Below, piece by piece: positions 52,679 through 61,290 of a stretch of DNA of 64,000 nucleotides (positions are counted from its first letter, which is position 1; each line of letters starts with the position of its first letter). Location of the stretch: contig CP099650.1 of assembly GCA_024123915.1 (NCBI GenBank), positions 434,001-498,000 on the forward strand, written 5' to 3'. The DNA comes from Oxalobacteraceae bacterium OTU3CAMAD1 (lineage in GTDB: Bacteria; Pseudomonadota; Gammaproteobacteria; Burkholderiales; Burkholderiaceae_D). A program made the translations under genes and the position numbers. The notes beneath the pieces were generated by a model, which was not told where the DNA came from, searched no databases, and saw only the letters and a program-made list of their open reading frames with translations.

Positions 52679-54034
52679 CTAGCTCACGGTCCGGAAAAAC
52701 CGCAACATCTCGCGGCTGGCATCCGGCCCCTTGGCGTCGGTGTAGGTGCCGTGCGCGCTGCCGCCGGACCATGCGTGGCCCGCCCCGTGCACCACCCAAT
52801 GCTCGCCGAGCGGCGAGCCGTCGGCCTTGGTGTGCGTCGTCTGCGTGTAGCGATACCCATTCGGCACGCTGCCCGACTGGATCGACGGCGCGCCCTTGTG
52901 GCTGTGCAGGCGCTGCTCGATCACCTGCTCGCCGTTGCGCGGGTTGACGGTGGTGTCGCTGTCGCCGTGGAACACGATGATCGGCTGCGAACCATTGCCG
53001 GCCTTGTGCGAGCTGCTCGCGCCGCGCTTCATGGCGCTCAGCGCCGACGGCAAATCCTGCGCCGAGGCGAACGGCAGGCCCGAATGCACGCCCACCGCCG
53101 CGAACAGCTCCGGGTACAAGGTGCCGACGATGACCGCCATCGCGCCGCCCGCCGACAGCCCGGCGACATACACCTGACGCTCGTTGACGGGATACTCGTC
53201 GATGATCTGCTGCGCGATGCCGGCGATGATCGACGGCTCGCCCTGGCCGTGCTGCTGGTCGATGGCGTTGAACCAGTTCCAGCATTTCGAGTGGTTGGCG
53301 CCGGCCGTCTGCTCCGGATAGGCGACGAAGCAGCCCATCTCCTCGGCCACCTGGTTCATCTGCGTGCCGGCGGCGAAATCGTCGGGATTCTGCGTGCAGC
53401 CGTGCAGCATCACCAGCAGCGGCATGGCCTGGCCGGTGTAGGTCGACGGCACGTACAACTTGTAATTGCGGCTGCCCGCGTGGTTGGCGTAGCTGCCGCT
53501 GATGAACTTCGCGCCTTCCGGCAGCGGCGCGGCCTTGGTGGGATTCATGATCGAACCCATGTCCATGCCGAAGTTGGACTGCAGATCGATGGATTGCAGA
53601 TCGATCTTGATGCCCATCCGGTTCAGCATGTCCTGCGCGTATTCGGTCGGATTGGTGGCCGGATTGGGCGCGCTGGCCGGCGTGGCCTGCGGCTGCGGTT
53701 CTGCCGCCGCTTTGGCGGTGTGACTGGACTGATTCGGAGCCGGTTTCGCCGTCGATTCGGGGTGAACACGCGCGCTATCGGCGGTCGAATGTGGCGCCGA
53801 ACGCGGCGCCACATATTCGGGCGGCGGGTTAATGTCACGCATATGCGGTTGCGCCGACGGTTGGGCCGCCGATGGCGATGGCGATGCCGGTTGCGGACCG
53901 GCTGCGCGTTGCTGCTGCTGCTTTTGCTGCAGTTCGATCATGCTTTCCATGGCTTTTTGCACGGCGGCCGTGGCGCCCTTGTTAATGAGCTTTTGTGCGG
54001 CACTGCGCACGCTCGACATAAACGGTAATTTCAT
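52679..54034 (-). CDS. PHB depolymerase-family esterase with long N-terminal linker
   Basis: A 451-residue protein. Residues 1-150 are low-complexity, with Gln runs and Pro/Ala/Ser-rich stretches, and no signal peptide. The esterase domain has KLYVPSTYTGQAMPLLVMLHGCTQNPDD (oxyanion hole), the nucleophile in VAGLSAGGAMA, the Asp in HGDSDTTVNP, and the His in GAGHAWSGG. Family members act on PHB, feruloyl or acetyl esters; the intracellular prediction favours native PHB granules or short polyesters. A CopG-type regulator precedes it by nine bases. Confidence 0.83.
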   Translation of the reverse strand: MKLPFMSSVRSAAQKLINKGATAAVQKAMESMIELQQKQQQQRAAGPQPASPSPSAAQPSAQPHMRDINPPPEYVAPRSAPHSTADSARVHPESTAKPAPNQSSHTAKAAAEPQPQATPASAPNPATNPTEYAQDMLNRMGIKIDLQSIDLQSNFGMDMGSIMNPTKAAPLPEGAKFISGSYANHAGSRNYKLYVPSTYTGQAMPLLVMLHGCTQNPDDFAAGTQMNQVAEEMGCFVAYPEQTAGANHSKCWNWFNAIDQQHGQGEPSIIAGIAQQIIDEYPVNERQVYVAGLSAGGAMAVIVGTLYPELFAAVGVHSGLPFASAQDLPSALSAMKRGASSSHKAGNGSQPIIVFHGDSDTTVNPRNGEQVIEQRLHSHKGAPSIQSGSVPNGYRYTQTTHTKADGSPLGEHWVVHGAGHAWSGGSAHGTYTDAKGPDASREMLRFFRTVS

Positions 54035-54043
54035 AGCTGTCCT

Positions 54044-54457
54044 TTAGTGGATTCGTTGGGCTAATGCGGTTTTGATCACCGCGCTGGCGTGGAGCGAACC
54101 TAGTACAAAAATCGAATCGATGGTCGCCAGTGCCAGTTCGACCGAAACGTCGCTGGCGATACTGGCCAAACCAAGTACCTGTATCTGCAGCCGCTGGCCG
54201 GCCGCCTGCACCGCCTCAAGATCCGAGCGGGTGTAATGTTGCATTCCGAGCACCAGGCTTTTGCGCGCCACCGTTTGCTTCACCACGTCGGCGTGCTCGT
54301 TTAACTGATTGCGAATCGCCGTCCGGATCAAATCGGTGCGGTTGGAGTAAAAACCCTCCTGCACCAGCAAATCGATCTGCCCAAGGTCGATGGGACCGAG
54401 GTTGATCGTGATCTTTTCCGACTCGGCGGTCTTCAGTTTTAGTTCTTGCTTAGCCAT
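54044..54457 (-). CDS. CopG-like ribbon-helix-helix regulator
   Basis: A 137-residue protein. The N-terminal ITINLGPIDLGQIDLLVQEG and FYSNRTDLIRTAIRNQLNEH form a ribbon-helix-helix domain; the rest (to the C-terminus) is a conserved helical domain of unknown role containing VSVELALATIDSIFVLGSLHA. It is longer than typical CopG repressors. ATG 54457 has GGAGA upstream. It is in an operon with the PHB-type esterase and probably controls it. Confidence 0.8.
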   Translation of the reverse strand: MAKQELKLKTAESEKITINLGPIDLGQIDLLVQEGFYSNRTDLIRTAIRNQLNEHADVVKQTVARKSLVLGMQHYTRSDLEAVQAAGQRLQIQVLGLASIASDVSVELALATIDSIFVLGSLHASAVIKTALAQRIH

Positions 54458-54472
54458 ACGTCTCCATCTGGT

Positions 54473-54492
54473 TACCATCTACATGGATGGTA
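54473..54492. promoter_or_regulatory. Inverted repeat upstream of the CopG-like gene
   Basis: TACCATC-tacatg-GATGGTA, 7-bp arms, 15 bases before the ATG on the minus strand. A likely autoregulatory operator for the ribbon-helix-helix protein, close to its ribosome binding site. Confidence 0.5.
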
Positions 54493-54543
54493 GTATAGGC
54501 TTCGCGTTCCCCAAGTCAAGCGCATTCGGTCCATAATGTCGCC

Positions 54544-54786
54544 ATGAGTGATCCAACTAACTTAGCAGTCCCGGGCCCAATTCCAGAGCTCGCCACCCCC
54601 GTGCCGTCGCCCTGCGTCAGCCTGTGCAAGATGGACGCCGAGCGGCGTTATTGCATGGGATGTCTGCGCACCATCGAGGAAATCGTCAGCTGGTCCAAGG
54701 CGGACGACGACTACAAACGGGGAGTCTGGGCGGAGATCCGCCGGCGCGAGCTGACGGTGAATTTCGACGACGATTTCGGGCAATGA
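54544..54786 (+). CDS. DUF1289 family protein
   Basis: An 80-residue protein with the family motif PCVSLCKMDAERRYCMGCLRTIEEI: four Cys that could bind a metal or Fe-S cluster. Function unknown. It overlaps the start of the MBL-fold hydrolase gene by four bases (ATGA). Confidence 0.85.
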   Translation: MSDPTNLAVPGPIPELATPVPSPCVSLCKMDAERRYCMGCLRTIEEIVSWSKADDDYKRGVWAEIRRRELTVNFDDDFGQ

Positions 54787-55691
54787 GCGCGTTGCCGGCC
54801 TCGATCCAGGTATTCGAGCGGGGCTGGCTGTCCTCCAACAACGTGCTGTTGTTGGGACGCCACGACACGGCCCTGATCGACACCGGCTACCTGACCCACG
54901 CGCCGCAAACGCTGGAGTTGGTGCGGCACGCGCTGCAAGGCCGCCATCTCGACCTGGTGCTCAACACCCATCTGCACTCCGACCATTGCGGCGGCAACGC
55001 CACGCTGCAGGCGCATTACGGCAGCCGCATCGCGATTCCGGTCGCCGAGGCGGACAAGGTGCGGGACTGGGACGTGGACGCGCTCAGTTTCAAGGCCACG
55101 GGCCAGCGCTGCGAGCGATTCACCTTCGACTCCACCATCTCCCCGGGCGACATGCTGACCTTGGGCGGCATGGAATGGCAGGCGCTGGGCGCGCCGGGGC
55201 ACGATCCGCACTCGCTGATTTTTTACTGTCCGGCGGAGCGCGTGCTGGTCTCGGCCGACGCGTTGTGGGAGAACGGCTTCGGCGTCATCTTCCCGGAACT
55301 CGATGGCGAATCCGGTTTCGCCGAGGAGCGGGCCACGCTCGACGTGATCGCGGGGCTCGATGTGCGCCTGGTGATTCCGGGGCACGGACGGCCGTTCAGC
55401 GACGCGGCGGGCGCGCTGGCGCGGGCGAGATCGCGGCTCGCGTATCTGGAGGCCGACCCGGTTCGCAACGCACAGAACGCGATCAAGGTGCTGCTGAAGT
55501 TCTTGTTGCTGGAGCGGCAGCGGATCGCGCTGAGCGAAGTGCCGGCACTGCTGCTAGCAATGCCGGTGTTCGAAACGGCTAACGCCAGGTTTTTGAAAGA
55601 GACGCCGGATACGCTGGCAACGTGGGCGATCAAGCAATTGGTACGAAGTCTTGCGGCCCGCATCGAAGGTGAGCACTTACTTAACACGTGA
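54783..55691 (+). CDS. Metallo-beta-lactamase fold hydrolase
   Basis: A 302-residue protein. The metal motif is LNTHLHSDHCGGN, further ligands lie in GAPGHDPHSLIFYC and LVSADALWENGFG, and IPGHGRPFSD gives the last His. No signal peptide. The C-terminal helical extension occurs in glyoxalase II-like and lactonase-like members. Coupled with DUF1289. Substrate unknown. Confidence 0.86.
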   Translation: MSALPASIQVFERGWLSSNNVLLLGRHDTALIDTGYLTHAPQTLELVRHALQGRHLDLVLNTHLHSDHCGGNATLQAHYGSRIAIPVAEADKVRDWDVDALSFKATGQRCERFTFDSTISPGDMLTLGGMEWQALGAPGHDPHSLIFYCPAERVLVSADALWENGFGVIFPELDGESGFAEERATLDVIAGLDVRLVIPGHGRPFSDAAGALARARSRLAYLEADPVRNAQNAIKVLLKFLLLERQRIALSEVPALLLAMPVFETANARFLKETPDTLATWAIKQLVRSLAARIEGEHLLNT

Positions 55692-55693
55692 TC

Positions 55694-55730
55694 CACGTAG
55701 GGCGGATTAGCGCAAAGCGCGTAATCCGCC
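55694..55730. repeat. REP-like repeat, family A, single arm
   Basis: CACGTAGGGCGGATTAGCGC followed by the inverse GCGCGTAATCCGCC. Only the left arm of the element, just after the MBL hydrolase stop. Confidence 0.75.
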
Positions 55731-55858
55731 ACCGAGCCGCCACGGACTGGAGCAAACTCTAGAGCACTCCACCTATTTTCGGCACGATCGTACTATTTCC
55801 GGTCTATAATCCCCCGAGACCTTACACCCCCGATCAACTTTACGTCAGCGAGTTCGCC

Positions 55859-56812
55859 ATGGCCCTGCCTGCAGCGTTGCAAAATCTTTCACTCCCCGTA
55901 ATCGCCTCCCCGATGTTCATCGCCAGCGGTCCCGCGCTGGTGGCGGCGCAGTGCAAGGCGGGCATCGTCGGCTCCTTCCCGGCGCTGAACGCCCGCCCGG
56001 CGGAAACGCTCGACGTCTGGCTAACCGACCTGCAAAACGAACTGGCCGACTACCAGATGGCCAATCCGGACAAGCGCGTTGGCCCGATCGCCGTCAACCA
56101 GATCGTCCACCAATCGAACGACCGCCTGGCGCACGACGTCGAAGTCTGCGTCAAGCACCGGGTGCCGATCATCATTTCGTCGCTGCGCGCGCCGCCGAAG
56201 GAGATGCTGGACGCGATCCACAGCTACGGCGGCATCGTCATGCACGACATCGTATCGATCCGCCACGCCGAAAAAGCGCTGGAAGCTGGTGTCGATGGCC
56301 TGATCCTGGTCGCCAGCGGCGCCGGCGGCCACGCCGGCACGTTGTCGCCGTTCGCGCTGGTGGGCGAAGTGCGCAAATTCTTCAAAGGTCCGATCGCCCT
56401 GTCCGGCGCGATCGCCACCGGCGACGCGATTCTGGCGGCGCAGGCGATGGGCGCCGACTTCGCGTACATCGGCTCGCGCTGGCTCGCCACCAAGGAATCG
56501 AACGTCAGCGACGACTACCGCGACGCCATCGTCGAATCGTCGGCCGCAGACATCATCTATTCGAGCCTGTTCACCGGCGTGCATGGCAACTACCTGAAGA
56601 AATCCATCGTCAACGCCGGCCTGGACCCGGACGCGCTGCCGCAGGCCGACAAGAGCTCGATGAATTTCGGCTCCGGCAGCGCCAAGGCTTGGCGCGACAT
56701 CTGGGGCGCCGGCCAGGGCGTGGGCCTGATGGACGACGTGCCGACCACCGCAGAAATGGTCGCGCGCCTGAAAGCCGAATACGACGCGGCGCGCGCGCGC
56801 CTGGCATTGTAA
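55859..56812 (+). CDS. Nitronate monooxygenase family protein (second copy)
   Basis: A 317-residue FMN-binding TIM barrel: LPVIASPMFIASGPALVAAQCKAGI (FMN site), then VASGAGGHAGTLSPFALV with the active-site His region, and SGAIATGDAILAAQAMGADFAYIGSRWLAT. It belongs to a different subgroup from the protein at 3196 (low identity by eye), so it is a paralogue by family rather than a recent duplicate. A long hairpin follows nine bases later. Confidence 0.87.
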   Translation: MALPAALQNLSLPVIASPMFIASGPALVAAQCKAGIVGSFPALNARPAETLDVWLTDLQNELADYQMANPDKRVGPIAVNQIVHQSNDRLAHDVEVCVKHRVPIIISSLRAPPKEMLDAIHSYGGIVMHDIVSIRHAEKALEAGVDGLILVASGAGGHAGTLSPFALVGEVRKFFKGPIALSGAIATGDAILAAQAMGADFAYIGSRWLATKESNVSDDYRDAIVESSAADIIYSSLFTGVHGNYLKKSIVNAGLDPDALPQADKSSMNFGSGSAKAWRDIWGAGQGVGLMDDVPTTAEMVARLKAEYDAARARLAL

Positions 56813-56820
56813 AAACCCCA

Positions 56821-56910
56821 GGGTCAGGTCCGACATTCGGACAAATGGCAAAAATGGGGAACTTTTCAACGCTTAAAAGTTCCCCAATGTCCGAATGTCG
56901 GACCTGACCC
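56821..56910. repeat. 90-base long inverted repeat, related to family B
   Basis: Left arm begins GGGTCAGGTCCGACATTCGG (56821-56843), right arm is its exact 23-base complement (56888-56910). Inside is a second perfect 12-bp stem TGGGGAACTTTT / AAAAGTTCCCCA with an 8-base loop (56855-56886). Nearly the whole element folds into one hairpin. It shares the GGTC.GGACC theme of family B and could end transcription of the nitronate monooxygenase. Confidence 0.85.
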
Positions 56911-56971
56911 CCCGTCTTGCCGCGAAAGTACTTATAATAAATTCAACCTTGCCAAAAAATGGGATTGAGTG

Positions 56972-58183
56972 ATGAATAAGTTGCGCGCGCTGTCGCTGTC
57001 TCTATCCTTGTCGTTCTCGCTGCTGTGCTTTGGTCCCATGGCGTCCGCGCAGGTGCCCATCAACGACGACGCCGCCGCGCTGGTGCAGGAAGGCGACACG
57101 CAGCTTTTCCAGCGCAAGCCTGTCGAGGCGATTCGCAGCTATGAGGCGGCGATGAAGGCCGATGCGACATCCTCGGTGCCGTTGTCGAAGCTGGCCAACG
57201 CGCTCTATTTTTTATCGATCCTGCAAAACGACGCCGCGAAAAAATCGGAATGGCGCGCACAGTCGGAGGCGTTCGCGCAGCAGGCGTTGAAGCTGGCGCC
57301 GCGCGATCCGATCGCGCAGGAAGTGTTGCGCTTGCTGTCCGAGGAAAAACCGGCTCCGCTGCACGAGCCGACGGAGCAGGCGTCAAACCTGAAGCACGAA
57401 GGCGAACAGCTTTTCGTCGCCGGAAAACTGGACGAGGCGCGGGAAAAATATCTTCAGGCGGCGCAGGCCGACCCGCTGTATTCCACCGCCTGGATTTACG
57501 CCGGCGATTGCTACTTCGCGCAGAAAAAATGGGCAGAGGCGGAGGAGCTGTTCCGCAAAGGCGTGACGATCGAGCCGCTCAATAGCCAGGGCTGGCGATT
57601 CTTGTCGGACGCGTTGGCGTATCAGGGCAAGCGCGCCGCCGCCGAGGACGCGCTGCTAAACGGGATCGCCGCGCAACCGAGCCAGATGCCCAACTGGGGC
57701 AAGCTGGCGCACCTGCGGGCGGCGAACGGCACGCCGCTACAGCCTTTGGGCCTGGTGCGTAAGGCCAGCGCCTTGCTTGATCCCGCTACCGGAAAGGGAA
57801 CGGTAAGGCTCGATCCAGCATTCAGCGATCCCGCCGAGCAGAAGAAACCCGATGGCGCGGTGTGGCTGATGGTGGGAGTTAGCGAGGCGAATATCCGCCT
57901 CAAGGACCGTCAGGAAAAGACCACCACCACGCCGTTCGCAATGGAGCTGGCGGTTTGGAAGGCGGCCATGAACGTGGCCGACGAAATCGCGGCCAATGGC
58001 GGCGGCGCGCTCACCGATCCAGGCCTGATCGCCATGCACACACTGGCCAAGGCGGATCAGCTGGAGGCGGGCCTCCTGATATTGCGATACAAGGAATCCT
58101 ACCGCCCCGAGTTCGAGGCGTGGAAGAAGGCGCATCCCAACGGTATTCGCAAATTCGTCGATACGTGGGGATTGCAGCCGTAG
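56972..58183 (+). CDS. Exported TPR-containing protein of unknown function
   Basis: A 403-residue protein with a signal peptide (LSLSLSLSFSLLCFGPMASAQ). Residues about 30-230 contain tetratricopeptide-type helices: VQEGDTQLFQRKPVEAIRSYEAA, LFVAGKLDEAREKYLQAAQADP, AEELFRKGVTIEPLNSQGW. The C-terminal half has no recognised domain. Start is ATG 56972 or the GTG just before. Probably periplasmic scaffolding; role not assignable. Confidence 0.8.
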   Translation: MNKLRALSLSLSLSFSLLCFGPMASAQVPINDDAAALVQEGDTQLFQRKPVEAIRSYEAAMKADATSSVPLSKLANALYFLSILQNDAAKKSEWRAQSEAFAQQALKLAPRDPIAQEVLRLLSEEKPAPLHEPTEQASNLKHEGEQLFVAGKLDEAREKYLQAAQADPLYSTAWIYAGDCYFAQKKWAEAEELFRKGVTIEPLNSQGWRFLSDALAYQGKRAAAEDALLNGIAAQPSQMPNWGKLAHLRAANGTPLQPLGLVRKASALLDPATGKGTVRLDPAFSDPAEQKKPDGAVWLMVGVSEANIRLKDRQEKTTTTPFAMELAVWKAAMNVADEIAANGGGALTDPGLIAMHTLAKADQLEAGLLILRYKESYRPEFEAWKKAHPNGIRKFVDTWGLQP

Positions 58184-58189
58184 ATTTCG

Positions 58190-58762
58190 TTACTGGTTCT
58201 CGGTCTGGATCGCCCACAGGCCAGGCAGATTGCGCCAGTAGCCATAAGCGTCCATGCCGAATCCGACCACGAAGCGGTTCGGGATCGTGATGCCGACGAT
58301 GTCCGCCTTGACCGGCTTGGGCTTGCCGATCGCCTTGTCGGCGAAGACGGCCAGCACCACTTCGGCCGCGCCCATGTCCAGCAAACGCTGTTTGACGTGG
58401 GCCAGCGTTTCGCCTTCGTCCAGGATATCGTCCAATACGATGACGACGCGGCCGGCCACATTCGAACGTGGCACCACTTTCCACACCACTTGTCCGCCCT
58501 GGTCATCGTCGCCGTAGCGGCTGACGTGGATGTAGTCGAATTCGAGCGGGAACGTCAGCTGCGGCAGCAGGTTGCCGGTGAAGACGACCGCGCCACCCAT
58601 CACGCCCAGCACCAGCGGAAATTCCTCGCTGTCGGCTTGGTTGAAACGGGCGTTGAGTGTGTCGGCCATCGCGGTGACGGCGCCGTCGACGGTCTCTTTA
58701 TTGAACAGCTCTTCCGCGTTCTCCAGCAGGGCGCGGGCGCGGTTGTGGTGGAAGTCTTGCAT
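58190..58762 (-). CDS. hpt: Hypoxanthine-guanine phosphoribosyltransferase
   Basis: A 190-residue purine salvage enzyme that makes IMP/GMP from hypoxanthine/guanine and PRPP. The PRPP loop is VVIVLDDILDEGETL, the pyrophosphate loop VLGVMGGAVVFTGNL, and the flexible loop region FDYIHVSRYGDDD. The purine-binding end is IPNRFVVGFGMDAYGYWRNL. Only six bases separate its stop from the convergent TPR gene stop. Confidence 0.9.
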   Translation of the reverse strand: MQDFHHNRARALLENAEELFNKETVDGAVTAMADTLNARFNQADSEEFPLVLGVMGGAVVFTGNLLPQLTFPLEFDYIHVSRYGDDDQGGQVVWKVVPRSNVAGRVVIVLDDILDEGETLAHVKQRLLDMGAAEVVLAVFADKAIGKPKPVKADIVGITIPNRFVVGFGMDAYGYWRNLPGLWAIQTENQ

Positions 58763-58864
58763 GGTCTTCTTCGGCTTTTAAAAACATGTGGAAGAACGCT
58801 ATTATCCGCCATATCCCCGCGCACCGCATATCGTTGCTATTCCACCACAGGATTTGCCGCAGCC

Positions 58865-60121
58865 CTACGTGTAATCCCGTACGTCGTCGATCACTTTGCC
58901 GTCGCCGGGCAGGCTGCCGATGGGGGCGAAACGCACCTCGCCACGCAGTTTGGTGAGCTCGCGGATCGATTCGACGATGGCTGCGTCGCTGACGGCGCCG
59001 GGATCGGCCACCTCGCAGTGCAAGGTCATCACGTCCTGCGCCATGCGGCCGGAGATCACCAGCCGCGCCTTGACGATTTCCGGATGGCGGCGCGTCACCT
59101 CATGCACCTGCGACGGGTGGACGAACATCGCGCGCACCTTGGTGGTCTGGTCGGCGCGGCCCATCCAGCCCTTGATGCGGGTGTTGGTGCGGCCGCACGG
59201 CGAATCTGGCACGCCGGTCAACACCGCCGACAGGTCGCCGGTGGCGAAGCGGATCAGCGGATAGTCGGGATTGAAAACGGTGACCACCACCTCCCCGATT
59301 TCACCTGCGGCCACCGGCTCGCCGCTGCCGGGACGGACGATTTCCAGGATCACGTCTTCATCGAGCACCATGCCGGGATGGCGCACGTCGCCGCTGCGCG
59401 TCTCGAAAGCGATGCTGCCGATATCGGCGGAGGCGTAGGTTTGCAGCACATGCGGCACGCCGTTGTTGGCGAACCACTCGCGCAGCGATTCGGGCAGCGC
59501 CTCGGCGCCCATCAGCGCCTTGGTCATGCTGCTGATGTCGGCCCCCATTTCCTGCGCCTTCTCGATGATGATCTTCAGGAAGGAGGGCGTGCCTACATAG
59601 GTGTCCGGCCGCAGTTCGCTGATCGCCTGCACCTGCATCTCGGTCTGGCCGCTGCCCGCCGGGATGACGGTGCAGCCGATGCGCGCGGCGCCGCCTTCGA
59701 CCATGAAAGCCGCCGGCGTGAAATGGTAGGAGAAGCAGTTTTGCAGCAGGCCGCCGGGACGCACACCGGCCGCGTACATGGGGCGGCCGAAGCGCCACCA
59801 GTCCTGGCCCTTGCCTTCGGGGTCGAAGATCGGGCCGGGCGACATGTACAGGCGCGCCAATTGTCCGACCGGCGTCGTATTCAGGCCGCCGAACGGAGGC
59901 TGCATCTTCTGCAGCGCGTGCAGTTCGGATTTGCGCGTCACCGGCAAAGTCGCCAATGCCTCGCGGCTGGTGATGTCGGCCGCGTTCACGTCCCGCAGGA
60001 TGCGCGACCAGCCGGCGGCAGCCTTCGCGCGCGCCACCAGCTGCGGCAGGCGCGCCATCAGTTCGCGCTCGCGTTGTTCGGGCGGGCGTACTTCCAGGCT
60101 GTCCAGGGTATCCGTCATCAT
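58865..60121 (-). CDS. Phenylacetate-CoA ligase family protein
   Basis: A 418-residue adenylate-forming enzyme of the PaaK group: LYMSPGPIFDPEGKG (P-loop-like), TYASADIGSIAFE with the A5-type motif, YPLIRFATGDLSAVL and GRADQTTKVRAMFVHPSQV with the C-terminal domain. It activates aryl or related acids to CoA thioesters. Last gene of a leftward operon behind a Liv-type importer, which suggests the importer brings in an acid that this enzyme activates. Confidence 0.85.
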   Translation of the reverse strand: MMTDTLDSLEVRPPEQRERELMARLPQLVARAKAAAGWSRILRDVNAADITSREALATLPVTRKSELHALQKMQPPFGGLNTTPVGQLARLYMSPGPIFDPEGKGQDWWRFGRPMYAAGVRPGGLLQNCFSYHFTPAAFMVEGGAARIGCTVIPAGSGQTEMQVQAISELRPDTYVGTPSFLKIIIEKAQEMGADISSMTKALMGAEALPESLREWFANNGVPHVLQTYASADIGSIAFETRSGDVRHPGMVLDEDVILEIVRPGSGEPVAAGEIGEVVVTVFNPDYPLIRFATGDLSAVLTGVPDSPCGRTNTRIKGWMGRADQTTKVRAMFVHPSQVHEVTRRHPEIVKARLVISGRMAQDVMTLHCEVADPGAVSDAAIVESIRELTKLRGEVRFAPIGSLPGDGKVIDDVRDYT

Positions 60122-60474
60122 TGCTGTCCTCCGATTTCGCGCTGCAGTTTTTTGGTCAGTTTGGCGAGCACCAGTTCGTGCGAGCGTTTCAGCAGCTCCG
60201 CCGCCTCGGCGTCACTGATGGTTTTCAGGTCTTCGATGTAGACCCATTTGGCGCGCGCCAGGTACTGCGCGGGGATGATGCCGGGGCGGTCCGTCAATTC
60301 CAGGAAGCGGTCGTCGTCCACCTTGAAGCTGATGCCTTTGTCGGCCTTGTCGTCGACATCGGTCAGGGCGAACATCTTGTCCCCGATGGAGAACACCAGC
60401 CGGGTTTCCCATTTGACGTCTTCGGTGGCGCCGGGCAGGGAGCGGCAAAACGCTTTCGCTTGCTTGATATTCAT
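60118..60474 (-). CDS. MmcQ/YjbR family protein
   Basis: A 118-residue small protein with the YjbR fold: AKAFCRSLPGATEDVKWE, LVFSIGDKMFALTDVD and the late SHELVLAKLTKKLQ. Often described as DNA-binding, without a known role. It overlaps the ligase start by four bases (ATGA), inside the liv/ligase operon. Confidence 0.84.
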   Translation of the reverse strand: MNIKQAKAFCRSLPGATEDVKWETRLVFSIGDKMFALTDVDDKADKGISFKVDDDRFLELTDRPGIIPAQYLARAKWVYIEDLKTISDAEAAELLKRSHELVLAKLTKKLQREIGGQQ

Positions 60475-60486
60475 GCGCGGGATTCC

Positions 60487-61290
60487 TCAAGCCAGCCAGC
60501 GTTTGCGGCGGCGGTAAAATTTCATGTCGCGGAAGCTCTTGCGGCCGGCGCCGGACACGCCGAGGTAGAACTCCTTGACGTCTTCATTGCTGGCCAGGTC
60601 GGCGGCCGCGCCTTCCATCACGACGCGGCCGTTTTCCAGGATGTAGCCGAAATCGGCGTAGCGCAGCGCGATGTTGGTGTTTTGCTCGGCCAGCAGGAAG
60701 GACACGCTCTCCTTGCCGTTCAAGTCCTTCACGATGCCGAATATCTCGTCGACGATTTGCGGCGCGATGCCCATCGACGGCTCGTCCAGCAAAATCATCG
60801 ACGGCTTGGCCATCAGCGCACGGCCGATCGCGCACATCTGCTGCTCGCCGCCGGAGGTGTAGCCGGCCTGGCTGGTGCGGCGCTCCTTCAATCGCGGGAA
60901 GTAGTGGTATACCTTGTCCAGCGATTCCTTGAGCTCCGCGCGCGACAGGCTGCGCGTGTACGCGCCGGTCAGCAGGTTTTCCTCGATGGTCAAGTGGCCG
61001 AAGCAGTGACGACCCTCCATCACCTGCGACAGGCCGCGCTTGACCAGTTCATTGGGCGTGAGCTGGTCGATGCGCTCTCCCTTGAACTGCACGTCGCCCT
61101 TGGTGACGTCGCCGCGCTCTCCGCGCAACAAGGTGGAGATGGTTTTCAAGGTGGTGGATTTGCCGGCGCCGTTAGCCCCCAGCAGCGCGACGATTTTCCC
61201 TTGCGGGACCTGTAGCGACACGCCTTTCAGCACCAGGATCACATGGTCGTAGATCACTTCCACGTTGTTGACGGAGAGGTAGGGCGTCAT
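60487..61290 (-). CDS. livF: ABC transporter ATP-binding protein, LivF-like (second system)
   Basis: A 267-residue ATPase: Walker A LLGANGAGKSTTLKT (normal Lys, unlike the first LivF), signature TSGGEQQMCAIGRAL, Walker B MILLDEPSMGIAP and switch LLAEQNT. The C-terminal tail RDMKFYRRRKRWLA is an extension. It starts with ATG overlapping the stop of the receptor gene (ATGA). No LivG-like gene is inside the window for this system; it may lie beyond the right edge. Confidence 0.9.
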   Translation of the reverse strand: MTPYLSVNNVEVIYDHVILVLKGVSLQVPQGKIVALLGANGAGKSTTLKTISTLLRGERGDVTKGDVQFKGERIDQLTPNELVKRGLSQVMEGRHCFGHLTIEENLLTGAYTRSLSRAELKESLDKVYHYFPRLKERRTSQAGYTSGGEQQMCAIGRALMAKPSMILLDEPSMGIAPQIVDEIFGIVKDLNGKESVSFLLAEQNTNIALRYADFGYILENGRVVMEGAAADLASNEDVKEFYLGVSGAGRKSFRDMKFYRRRKRWLA

